From: Sinorhizobium psoraleae
Lineage (GTDB): Bacteria > Pseudomonadota > Alphaproteobacteria > Rhizobiales > Rhizobiaceae
Assembly: GCF_013283645.1 (NCBI RefSeq)
Contig: NZ_JABEKV010000003.1
Span: 682,001 to 746,000, forward strand
Direction of reading: 5' to 3'
Length of the DNA: 64,000 nt
Below the pieces are notes generated by a model, which did no database searches, was not told where the DNA came from, and saw only the letters and a list, made by a program, of their open reading frames with translations. Below, in pieces: positions 8,929 to 16,411 of this stretch. Every line of letters begins with the position of its first letter. The stretch's first letter is position 1. Position numbers and translations under genes: made by a program.

Positions 8929-9026
8929 GCAGCGCGAATGAGCAAGAAAGCGGCAGCGGCCTAGGCGCCTGTGGAACCCTAGGACGGCAAAGTAGCGAAG
9001 CCGCCACGCGCACATATTACCGCAGA

Positions 9027-9374
9027 TTAGCTTCCTGTTTTCAGGAAATCGGCGCGATGCGGCGTGAAGCTGTCAATGAGCCGGCCTGCCTCCAGCGCTA
9101 TGACGCCATGGACCACGCCCGACGGTGCGATGAAGCTGTCGCCTGCGGAAAGAACCGTGCTATGCCCGCCGACCGTGACTTCGAACTTGCCTTGCGCGAC
9201 ATAGCTCGCCTGAACGTGCGGGTGCGAGTGCGGCGCGCCGATACCGCCTTTTTCGAAGGCGAATTCTACCATCATCAGCTCGTCCGTGTGCAGGATGACC
9301 CGGCGTCGGTTGCCCTGTCCGAGATCGACCCATTCACCTTCGTCGCCGCGGGCGAAAAGTTTCGTTTCCATCAT
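9027..9374 (-). CDS. kdgF: KdgF-like cupin, linearising 4,5-unsaturated uronates
   Basis: This 115-residue single-domain cupin closely matches KdgF, which converts the unsaturated galacturonate/uronate ring released by pectin or alginate lyases to its open-chain keto form, the step before KduI. Metal ligands are visible as the His49/His51/His53 cluster with Gln55 (HSHPHVQ) and His89 (VVHG). The C-terminal DSFTPHRADFL is also typical. The start at 9374 follows GAGGAG; a Met one codon later is equally possible. It is the last gene of the kdu operon, 7 bp after kduD. Confidence 0.85.
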   Translation of the reverse strand: MMETKLFARGDEGEWVDLGQGNRRRVILHTDELMMVEFAFEKGGIGAPHSHPHVQASYVAQGKFEVTVGGHSTVLSAGDSFIAPSGVVHGVIALEAGRLIDSFTPHRADFLKTGS

Positions 9375-9381
9375 CGTCTCC

Positions 9382-10146
9382 TCATCTCGCGAGCCAGCCG
9401 CCGTCGACCGGGATAACGGCGCCATGCATGTAGTCCGAGGCCGGGGCGAGCAGGAACACCGTCGCGTCGCCGATGTCATCCGGCGTGCCCCAACGCCCCG
9501 CAGGAATGCGCTCCAGAATTGCGGCACTGCGCTTGGCGTCGGCGCGGAGCGCCTCGGTGTTGTTGGTAATGATATAGCCGGGCGCCACCGCGTTGACATT
9601 GATGCCCTTGGCAGCCCATTCGCAAGCAAGAATCCTGGTGATGCCCAGCGCGCCATGCTTGGACGCGGTATAGGAAGCCACGCGTATGCCGCCCTGGAAG
9701 GAAAGCAGCGAAGCAATATTGACGATCTTGCCCCGTCTTTGCTCGGCGAGAAGGCGGCGACCGTAAGCCTGGCTCAGGAAGAACAGCGATCCGAGATTGA
9801 TGTCGATCACGTCGTCCCAATCGGCCTCGGTGAAATCCACCGCGTCGGCGCGGCGGATGATCCCGGCATTGTTGACCAGGCCGTCCAGAGGACCATGCTC
9901 GTTCCACAATCCGTCGATCAGCGAGCGGGTCGCTTCCCGGTCCGAAAGATCGGCGTTGGCGGGAATGAAGCTTCCGCCGGCTTCGGCGACCTTTTCCGCG
10001 GTCTCGTCCATGGTGGAGCGGCCCACGCCGATCACCGTGCCGCCGGCGCGGCCGATCGCGACCGCAATTCCCTGGCCGATGCCGGTATTGGCACCGGTGA
10101 CGATGATGCGGCGTCCGGCAAGGCTGAAAGCAGATGGCACGCTCAT
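9382..10146 (-). CDS. kduD: 2-dehydro-3-deoxy-D-gluconate 5-dehydrogenase
   Basis: This classical short-chain dehydrogenase of 254 residues reduces 2,5-diketo-3-deoxygluconate (the KduI product) to KDG with NAD(P)H. It shows the cofactor motif TGANTGIG (17-24), NNAG (92-95), catalytic Ser146 and YTASK (Tyr159, Lys163), and the C-terminal PVDGGWLAR typical of KduD. Its ATG overlaps the TGA of kduI by 4 bp, so the two are translationally coupled. KDG kinase and KDPG aldolase, needed to finish the pathway, are not in the window. Confidence 0.92.
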   Translation of the reverse strand: MSVPSAFSLAGRRIIVTGANTGIGQGIAVAIGRAGGTVIGVGRSTMDETAEKVAEAGGSFIPANADLSDREATRSLIDGLWNEHGPLDGLVNNAGIIRRADAVDFTEADWDDVIDINLGSLFFLSQAYGRRLLAEQRRGKIVNIASLLSFQGGIRVASYTASKHGALGITRILACEWAAKGINVNAVAPGYIITNNTEALRADAKRSAAILERIPAGRWGTPDDIGDATVFLLAPASDYMHGAVIPVDGGWLAR

Positions 10147-10991
10147 CTGAGAGCCTCCATGGGTACCATGTCGACATCGGTGTAGTCGACATTGTCGCCT
10201 GCCATGGCCCAGATGAAGGCGTAGCTCGACGTTCCGCAGCCGGAATGAATGGACCAGGGCGGCGAAAGCACCGCCTCCTCCTTCGCCATCACGATGTGGC
10301 GGGTTTCTGCCGGCTCGCCCATCAGATGCAGGACGCGCGCGCCGTCAGCAAGATCGAAATAGAGATAGGCTTCCATGCGCCGGTCGTGCACGTGGCAGGG
10401 CATGGTGTTCCAGACCGATCCTGGAGCAAGCTGCGTCATTCCGACAACGAGCTGGCAGGTCTTCACGCCTTCCGGGTGGATGAACTGGAAGATCGAGCGC
10501 TCGTTCGAGGTGGCGGCGCTGCCGAGATCGAGCCGCTTGGCATCGCCGATGCGGATATGGCGGCTCGGCAGCGCCTGATGAGCTGGCGCGCTAAGCAGGT
10601 AGAATTTGGCAGGTGCCGTCGGATCTTCGGACGAAAAGGTGACGTCTTCGCCCAAACCCGCATAAACCATATCGCGCGGCTCGAGCCGGAAGCTCTCTCC
10701 GCGCAATTCGATGCGGCCGGCGCCGCCAATGTTGACGGCAATGAGTTCGCGCCGGTCGAGGAAGCGAGACGTGCCGGTAGGACGGATGGTCTCGAGCGCC
10801 AGAGGCCTATCCACCGGCATCGCGCCGCCGACGACCATGCGGTCGTAGTGGGTATAGGTGAGCGATATTCGGCCCTGGCGGAAGAGATCGCCAATGTGGA
10901 AATTCGCACGCAGTGCATCGGTATCCATGCGTGCGGCGGTGGCCGGGTCGATGGCGTAACGGATGGTGTAGTCGATATGGCTTGCGGTCAT
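10143..10991 (-). CDS. kduI: 5-keto-4-deoxyuronate isomerase (DKI isomerase)
   Basis: This 282-residue cupin-fold isomerase converts 5-keto-4-deoxyuronate to 2,5-diketo-3-deoxygluconate in the cytoplasm. The zinc ligands align with E. coli KduI at a constant four-residue offset: His200 and His202 (PCHVHDRR), Glu207 and His249 (IHSGCG). Length matches the family. It lies 28 bp after the GntR gene and overlaps kduD. With kdgF it shows that the operon handles unsaturated uronates made from pectin- or polyuronate-type polymers. Confidence 0.93.
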   Translation of the reverse strand: MTASHIDYTIRYAIDPATAARMDTDALRANFHIGDLFRQGRISLTYTHYDRMVVGGAMPVDRPLALETIRPTGTSRFLDRRELIAVNIGGAGRIELRGESFRLEPRDMVYAGLGEDVTFSSEDPTAPAKFYLLSAPAHQALPSRHIRIGDAKRLDLGSAATSNERSIFQFIHPEGVKTCQLVVGMTQLAPGSVWNTMPCHVHDRRMEAYLYFDLADGARVLHLMGEPAETRHIVMAKEEAVLSPPWSIHSGCGTSSYAFIWAMAGDNVDYTDVDMVPMEALR

Positions 10992-11019
10992 CGGCTCGCT
11001 CTCGGTTGGGGAAAGGAAA

Positions 11020-11781
11020 TCAGACCCGGCGTTTGGCGGCGCCCCACTCGGCCTGCTGACCGCTCAGCCGGACGCGATACCGCTCCTGGCTGGCGGTCAG
11101 ATGGGCGCGCATGGCGGCGCGGGCGGCTTCCGGGTCACTGGCGGAAATGGCTTTCAGGATTGCCAGATGCTCACGCTGCAGGCTTTCCTGATATTCACGC
11201 GACAGAACGCTGTCGGTACCCCAGGGCGAGGCGACGTCGCAGGGGATGGCCCGCATGCCGAGTGCGTCGAGCACCTCGACATAATAGGGATTGTTGGTGG
11301 CGGCCGCGATCGCCCGGTGGAAGGCGAAGTCGCTCTTGCCCGTAGCCTCGCCGCGCTCGAGCAGGCGGTCGAATTCGAAGAAGGCCTCCTGGATCTGCGC
11401 CTCCTGGGCGGCGTTGCGTCGAAGCGCTGCAAGACCCGCGCTTTCGATCTCAAGCCCCATCCGCACCTCGATCACATTCAGCGCATGGGAGATCTTGTTG
11501 CCGACGTCGAGGCTGATCGAACCGAAGGCAAGCGTCGGGTGATCCTTGACGAAGACTCCGGCGCCCTGCCGCGGCTCGACAAGGCCATCGGCCGCAAGGG
11601 TCGCAATCGCCTCGCGAACCACGGTGCGGCTGACGCCGAAAATGTCGCTCATCCGGCTTTCCGTCGGCAGCTTCTGGCCTGGCGGGATTTCGCCTTTCAG
11701 CACCTGCTGCCGGAGCGCGCTCGCGACGCGTTCGGAAAGTTTCGGTTTGCGCTCGATCTTGAATTCGGCCAGGTGGCCCAT
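11020..11781 (-). CDS. GntR/FadR-family regulator of the uronate operon
   Basis: This 253-residue regulator has an N-terminal winged helix (residues 12-75; PTESRMSDIFGVSRTVVREA is the recognition region) and a C-terminal FCD ligand domain. The start ATG at 11781 is 7 bp after the TRAP permease stop and is preferred over an upstream start at 11835, which would overlap the permease gene. Being inside the operon, it is probably autoregulated and represses uronate import and kdu genes until a uronate or KDG-type inducer binds. A candidate operator is the inverted repeat at 15086-15114. Confidence 0.88.
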   Translation of the reverse strand: MGHLAEFKIERKPKLSERVASALRQQVLKGEIPPGQKLPTESRMSDIFGVSRTVVREAIATLAADGLVEPRQGAGVFVKDHPTLAFGSISLDVGNKISHALNVIEVRMGLEIESAGLAALRRNAAQEAQIQEAFFEFDRLLERGEATGKSDFAFHRAIAAATNNPYYVEVLDALGMRAIPCDVASPWGTDSVLSREYQESLQREHLAILKAISASDPEAARAAMRAHLTASQERYRVRLSGQQAEWGAAKRRV

Positions 11782-11788
11782 GATGCTA

Positions 11789-13072
11789 TTACCCTTTGAA
11801 TACGCTCGGCAACCAGAGCGAAAGGGCCGGAACATAGGTGACGAGCCCGAGGACGATCAACCCCGCCAGATAGAAGGGCCAGATGCTACGCATGGCCTCC
11901 CAGACGGAGATTCTTCCGACCGCGCAGGCCACGAACTGCACAGCGCCAACGGGCGGCGTGTTGAGGCCGATGCCGAAGTTCAGGATCATGATCACCCCGA
12001 AATGAACCGGATCGACGCCATAGGCCATCGCCACCGGCAGGAAGATCGGCGTGCAGATGATGATGGTCGGCCCCATGTCCATGAAGGTGCCGAGGAACAG
12101 CATCAGGACGTTGATCAAGAGGAGCACGATGATCGGATTGTCCGAGATCGTGTTCATCCAGTCGATCAGCGCGGCGGGCACTCTCAGGAACGCCATCAGC
12201 CAGGAGAAAGCGGCTGCCATGCCGATGATGAGCAGGACCATGGCGGTCGTGCGCACGGCGCCGAAGGTGGCGTGGACGAAATCCTGCCAGGTCATCTGCC
12301 GATAGACAAAGACGGTTACCGCGAGCGCATAGAGAACGGCGATGCAAGAACTCTCGGTTGCCGTGAATATGCCCGAGCGGACGCCGCCGAAGATGATGCC
12401 GATGAGCAACAAGCCGGGAACCGAGACCAGCAGATATCGGCCGACCCTGCCAAACCCCGGAAAGGTCTCGGTGGGGTAGCCGCGCCGGCGCGCCACGAAA
12501 TAGGCGGTGACCATCAGGGCAGCCGCATAGAGGAGGCCGGGAAGGATACCGGCGGTGAAGAGATCTGCGATCGAGATCTTTCCGCCCGCCGAGATCGAAT
12601 AGATGATCATGTTGTGCGACGGAGGCAACATCAGCGCAATCAGTGCCGCCATGGAGGTGACGTTGACGGCATAGTCAGCGCCGTAGCCGCGCTCCTTCAT
12701 CTGCGGGATCATGAGCCCGCCAACGGCCGCGGCTTCCGCGACTGCGGAGCCGGAAATCCCCCCGAACAGGGTGGCCGTGACGATGTTCACTTGCCCCAGC
12801 CCGCCGCGGATGTGCCCGACCAGCGAGGCGGCAAAGGTGACGATTTTCTGGGCGATGCCGCCGCGCACCATCAGGTCGCCGGCATAGATAAAGAATGGGA
12901 TGGCGAGCAGGGAAAACACGCTCATGCCCGAATTCAGCCGCTGAAAGATCACCAGCGGCGGCAGCCCTAAATAAAGGACGGTTGCAAAAGACGCGACGCC
13001 AAGGCAGAAGGCGATCGGCGTTCCGATCAGCATCAGGAGCGTGAATACGCCGAAGAGGATCATCATATCCAT
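11789..13072 (-). CDS. TRAP transporter large permease subunit (DctM family), uronate operon
   Basis: This 427-residue inner-membrane protein is hydrophobic along its length, with about twelve membrane segments, as expected for the DctM sodium-coupled transport subunit. Family signatures include PFFIYAGDLM, GGISGSAVAEAAAVGG and LMLPPSHNMI, plus the second repeat LGTFMDMGPTIIICTP. It starts 4 bp after the small subunit stop. Its operon partners (KduI, KduD, KdgF and a degraded UxaC) point to hexuronates or unsaturated uronates as substrate. Confidence 0.9.
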   Translation of the reverse strand: MDMMILFGVFTLLMLIGTPIAFCLGVASFATVLYLGLPPLVIFQRLNSGMSVFSLLAIPFFIYAGDLMVRGGIAQKIVTFAASLVGHIRGGLGQVNIVTATLFGGISGSAVAEAAAVGGLMIPQMKERGYGADYAVNVTSMAALIALMLPPSHNMIIYSISAGGKISIADLFTAGILPGLLYAAALMVTAYFVARRRGYPTETFPGFGRVGRYLLVSVPGLLLIGIIFGGVRSGIFTATESSCIAVLYALAVTVFVYRQMTWQDFVHATFGAVRTTAMVLLIIGMAAAFSWLMAFLRVPAALIDWMNTISDNPIIVLLLINVLMLFLGTFMDMGPTIIICTPIFLPVAMAYGVDPVHFGVIMILNFGIGLNTPPVGAVQFVACAVGRISVWEAMRSIWPFYLAGLIVLGLVTYVPALSLWLPSVFKG

Positions 13073-13076
13073 ATGA

Positions 13077-13637
13077 TCACGCCTTTACGTTCGCGGTGTC
13101 GAGTTCGGCGGCGACCTCCGCCGGCGGCATTTCGTCGAGAAGGTCGTCGATGGGTTCGCCGGCAAGACGCAGAACAATGCGCTCCAGGGCAAACAGGCTG
13201 ATGAGGACACCGCCGGCAACCAGCGGCACGTAGCTCCAGCCGCCCGAGATCTGGAGCGAGGGCAGGGTGGTGTTCCAGGTGAGTGCGACGAGCTGACCCC
13301 CGTACCAGACCATCCCGGCGCCGAAGGCGAGGGCGACGAGATCCGAGATCATGCGCAGCCATTTCTTGCCGCTTTTCGGGACGACGTAGAGCAGCACGTC
13401 GAATCCGAGATGATAGTTTTCGCGAACGCCGACCGCGGCACCAAGAAAGATGAACCAGCTCATCAGCATGACTGCGCCAGGCTCGGTCCAGTTCGGCGAG
13501 TCGTTCAGCACATAGCGGCAGAACACCTGCCACGCCACGATGGCCGTCATCACGACGAGGCCGACGCCGGCCGACCAGAGCGAGAGCGTGCCCAGCCAGG
13601 ACAGCGCGCCGCCTATTTTTGTCAATCCATTGGACAA
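13077..13637 (-). CDS. TRAP transporter small permease subunit (DctQ family), uronate operon
   Basis: This 186-residue protein has four predicted membrane helices and the DctQ hallmark in the second helix region, CRYVLNDSPNWTEP, followed by MLMSWFIFLGAAVGVREN. It pairs with the large subunit encoded just downstream. The cytoplasmic tail is acidic (residues 155-186). It is separated from the binding-protein gene upstream by 100 bp that contain a strong stem-loop. Confidence 0.88.
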   Translation of the reverse strand: MSNGLTKIGGALSWLGTLSLWSAGVGLVVMTAIVAWQVFCRYVLNDSPNWTEPGAVMLMSWFIFLGAAVGVRENYHLGFDVLLYVVPKSGKKWLRMISDLVALAFGAGMVWYGGQLVALTWNTTLPSLQISGGWSYVPLVAGGVLISLFALERIVLRLAGEPIDDLLDEMPPAEVAAELDTANVKA

Positions 13638-13685
13638 GGTTTCATTCCCTCGAAGGGATGGGCAGGCTCCTGCATCTCTCCAGTG

Positions 13686-13715
13686 AGCGTTGCGCGTCTA
13701 ATGACGCGCAACGCT
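13686..13715 (-). terminator. Perfect 13-bp stem-loop after the TRAP binding-protein gene
   Basis: AGCGTTGCGCGTC pairs perfectly with GACGCGCAACGCT around the loop TAAT. It lies between the binding-protein stop and the small-subunit start. There is no T-run, so it is more likely an mRNA 3'-end stabiliser or partial terminator that raises binding-protein output over the membrane subunits than a full terminator. Confidence 0.65.
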
Positions 13716-13737
13716 GTAGGCCCGCCCATCGGACTCG

Positions 13738-14715
13738 TCATTGCACCGCCTGCACGTCTTCGACCATCTTCTTCAGGACCGGGTCGGCGGCGTGCTTTTC
13801 GTAGACCGGCTTCATGGCGTCGATGAAACCTTGCTTGTCGGGCGTGGTGATCGTCGCACCGGCCGCTTCGATCTTGGCACGCGACTCCTTGACCTTGGCG
13901 GCCCAGAGCTCACGCTGCTTGGCGACGCTGTCCTTGGCAGCCTGTTTGAATATTTCCTGGTCTTCCGGAGCAAGCTTGTCGAAGGCGGCCTTGTTCATCA
14001 CGAACACTTCCGGAAGGATGGTGTGTTCGTCGAGCGAGAAGTTCTTGGCCACTTCGAAATGCTTGGCGGTGTCGTAGCTCGGGAAATTGTTCTCCGCGCC
14101 GTCGATGACACCGGTTTCGATCGCCGAATAGACTTCGCCATAGGGCATCGGCGTGGCATTGGCCCCAAGCGCGGCCACCATGTCCACGAAGATGTCGGAC
14201 TGGATGACGCGGAACTTGAGTCCCTTCATGTCGGCGACGGAATTGATCGGCTTCTGCTTGTTATAGAAGGAGCGCGCGCCGGCATCGTAGTAAGCAAGGA
14301 CCACCAGTCCGGCGCTTTCGAACGCGGTCTTGATCTGGTCGCCAACTGCGCCGTCCATGACCTTGTGCATGTGCTCTTCAGAACGGAAAAGGTAAGGCAG
14401 CGCCGGAACGATCGTTTCCTTCACCGTGCCGTTGAAGGGCGCCATCGAAACGCGGTTCAGCTCGATGACGCCGGAACGCACCTGCTCGATCGTGTCCTTT
14501 TCCTCGCCGAGCTGGGCGGAATGGTAGACCTCGACGGCGTAGCGGCCGGCTGTGCGTTCCTTGACCAGTTCACCGAAATATTCGACCGCCTCGACCGTCG
14601 GATAGCCGTCCGGATGCGTGTCGGATGAACGCAGCACCGTCTCGGCACTGGCCGCGCTGGCGATGAATGAAGCGGCAGCCAACAGACCTGCCGCAAATTT
14701 GGCTAAGATTTTCAT
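13738..14715 (-). CDS. TRAP transporter periplasmic binding protein (DctP family), uronate type
   Basis: This 325-residue protein starts with a Sec signal peptide (residues 1-24, cleavage after ASA). The mature protein is a DctP-fold binding protein with the carboxylate-binding Arg region KGLKFRVIQSD near residue 165 and the conserved TPMPYGEVYSAIETGVIDG near 190. NNFPSYDTAKHFEVAKN near 210 is characteristic of hexuronate-binding members as I know them. Glucuronate or galacturonate (or unsaturated uronate) is the expected ligand given kduI, kduD and the uxaC remnant. Start by strong GGGAGGAAA upstream of the ATG. Confidence 0.88.
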   Translation of the reverse strand: MKILAKFAAGLLAAASFIASAASAETVLRSSDTHPDGYPTVEAVEYFGELVKERTAGRYAVEVYHSAQLGEEKDTIEQVRSGVIELNRVSMAPFNGTVKETIVPALPYLFRSEEHMHKVMDGAVGDQIKTAFESAGLVVLAYYDAGARSFYNKQKPINSVADMKGLKFRVIQSDIFVDMVAALGANATPMPYGEVYSAIETGVIDGAENNFPSYDTAKHFEVAKNFSLDEHTILPEVFVMNKAAFDKLAPEDQEIFKQAAKDSVAKQRELWAAKVKESRAKIEAAGATITTPDKQGFIDAMKPVYEKHAADPVLKKMVEDVQAVQ

Positions 14716-14859
14716 GCTTTCCTCCCGTTTTGCATGATTTGATGTCTCGAAGCCCCTACCCGTCTTTGGGGGGCCGTACGCAAGCTCCTATGCGCCTCCC
14801 TGAGGCGGTGTCGCGCGATGCGCAGTCCACCCATCCAGCGCGCAATATCGCGGCGCGCG

Positions 14860-15022
14860 AGGGTGAACGGAAACGCCCTTGATGCCGTCTTCCAACTTCA
14901 CACCCTGACTGAACAGCATGTGGAACACACCGTGGTCCGGCACGACGAGGCGTTGCGCAGGACCGGGAAAGGGCGCGCGCTTCTCCCGGAAACAGAAGAT
15001 CTGGATCGATCAGCCCCTTCAT
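14860..15022 (-). pseudogene. uxaC: Remnant of uronate isomerase (uxaC)
   Basis: A GGAGGAG ribosome site precedes ATG 15022. The first frame reads MKGLIDPDLLFPGE, like the N-terminus of rhizobial/alphaproteobacterial UxaC. About 45 codons appear to be missing and the frame shifts. The next frame reads PFPGPAQRLVVPDHG and VFHMLFSQGVKLED (14992-14887), which matches the UxaC segment around its VPDHYVFRML motif. After that, similarity is lost. UxaC (normally about 470 residues) isomerises glucuronate/galacturonate, so this was probably the first gene of the operon and has been deleted. The family match is from memory; an alignment would settle it. Confidence 0.65.
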
Positions 15023-15085
15023 TTTGACCCGCTCCTCCAACAGGTTTTCTATGGCTAGAGCTTGTAAGGTATAATGTCAACATAC

Positions 15086-15114
15086 GAAATTCATCAAGTT
15101 GTATGATGAATTTC
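15086..15114. promoter_or_regulatory. 11-bp inverted repeat, candidate operator of the uronate operon
   Basis: GAAATTCATCA and TGATGAATTTC are perfect inverted repeats separated by 7 bp, with a nested CATAC/GTATG pair across the left half. It sits between the divergent uronate operon and the Gfo/Idh gene. A TTGACA box lies beside it on the minus strand (15080-15075) and a perfect TATAAT on the plus strand (15070-15075). The local GntR protein is the likeliest binder. Confidence 0.55.
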
Positions 15115-15216
15115 TTGCGTCGGGACGATCTCTCGTCGTAGACAGAGCGGAGGAGAAAACGCGTTTGGGAGGGATCATGCGCGCGCTGGGAACGCTTGGC
15201 TGACGGAGAGACCGAA

Positions 15217-16236
15217 ATGGCAAAGCTGCGCATTGGTGTGATCGGGCTTGGCATGGCGGCGGCGCCGCATGCGAAGAGCCTGCTGGACCTCAAAGACAGA
15301 GTTGAGGTCGCTGCCGCCTTCAGCCCGACGCCTGCGAGGCGGAAGTCATTTTCCGAGACCTATGGTTTCGCGACCTGTGACGTCGCCGAAACGATATTCC
15401 GTGATCCGTCGATTGCCGCGGTCATGGTGCTGACGCCGCCCAATACGCATCTCGAGCTCGTGCGGCGGGCCGCCGAAGCGGGCAAGCATGTGCTTCTCGA
15501 AAAACCGCTGGAGATCACACAGGAGCGAGCGGAGGTCCTGGTCGAAACGGCGGAGCGCGCAAGGATAAAGCTCGGCATCGTGCTCCAGCACCGCTTCCGC
15601 CCTGTCAGTGAGGCGCTTGCGGAGCTGATCAACGAGGGGCGCCTTGGCGAGATCGTCAGTGCCTCGGCGCGTCTCCACAATTGGCGGCCACAGAGCTATT
15701 ACGATCAGCCAGGGCGCGGCACGCTGGCTCGCGATGGCGGCGGCGTGCTTCTCACCCAGGCCATCCACACTCTCGACCTTCTGGTCTCGCTCGCTGGCGT
15801 TCCGGAGGAGGTCAGGGCCTATGCGGCGACCAGCAAGGTGCACCGCATGGAAACCGAGGACTTGGCAATGGCGGCCATCCGTTTCGCAAACGGAGCGATC
15901 GGCACGGTGAGCGCCACCACCTGCGCCTATCCCGGCCATCCGGACGAGATCGACATCATCGGCACGCGTGGCATGGCCCGTCTCGGCGGGCGAAGCCTTA
16001 CCGCTTCCTTCCACGATGGATCGGAATCGTCGCTCGAAGACGACGCGGCCGGCGGTGCCGGCGCCGATCCCATGGCGTTCCCGCACCACCATCATCGCGC
16101 GGTGCTTGCCGATTTCCTCGATGCCATCGCCGGCGGGCGAGAGCCGCGCGTGAACGGGCGCGAAGCGCTGAAGGTTCATCGTTTCATTGCCTCCATTCTC
16201 AGTGCCGCCGAAAGCGGCCGGACGCAGCATCTCTAA
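15217..16236 (+). CDS. Gfo/Idh/MocA-family NAD(P)-dependent oxidoreductase
   Basis: This 339-residue sugar-type dehydrogenase has an N-terminal Rossmann domain (GVIGLGMAAAPHA, residues 7-19), the family motif LLEKPLEIT near 97 and a C-terminal Gfo/Idh/MocA sheet domain (DGGGVLLTQAIHTLDLL near 170). The start ATG at 15217 follows GGAGAG and is preferred to an upstream TTG at 15196. It is divergent from the hexuronate operon and shares its regulatory region, so it may act on a uronate or related sugar acid. The substrate cannot be read from sequence. Confidence 0.82.
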   Translation: MAKLRIGVIGLGMAAAPHAKSLLDLKDRVEVAAAFSPTPARRKSFSETYGFATCDVAETIFRDPSIAAVMVLTPPNTHLELVRRAAEAGKHVLLEKPLEITQERAEVLVETAERARIKLGIVLQHRFRPVSEALAELINEGRLGEIVSASARLHNWRPQSYYDQPGRGTLARDGGGVLLTQAIHTLDLLVSLAGVPEEVRAYAATSKVHRMETEDLAMAAIRFANGAIGTVSATTCAYPGHPDEIDIIGTRGMARLGGRSLTASFHDGSESSLEDDAAGGAGADPMAFPHHHHRAVLADFLDAIAGGREPRVNGREALKVHRFIASILSAAESGRTQHL

Positions 16237-16411
16237 ACACTTCCCCGAGCCCAAGGATGCCGAAAATTCTCGCCAGTCGGTAATAGGTCCGGACGGCGTC
16301 GTCCGTTCGTGCGATGGCGTCGTGGTTCGAACCGTTGAGGCGAGGACAGGTCCACAACAGGATTGAGGAGGACGATGAGCCGGTGAGTGTCGGCCTGCCG
16401 CCGCGCACGCT

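Noticed and set aside
8960-9000. CTAGGGTTCC on the minus strand, as in guanidine-I (ykkC) riboswitches, upstream of the BMP operon
   Set aside because: The second conserved block (GGTCCGAGAG) and the 3' ACGG element are missing, and the motif lies upstream of the promoter -35 box rather than in the leader.
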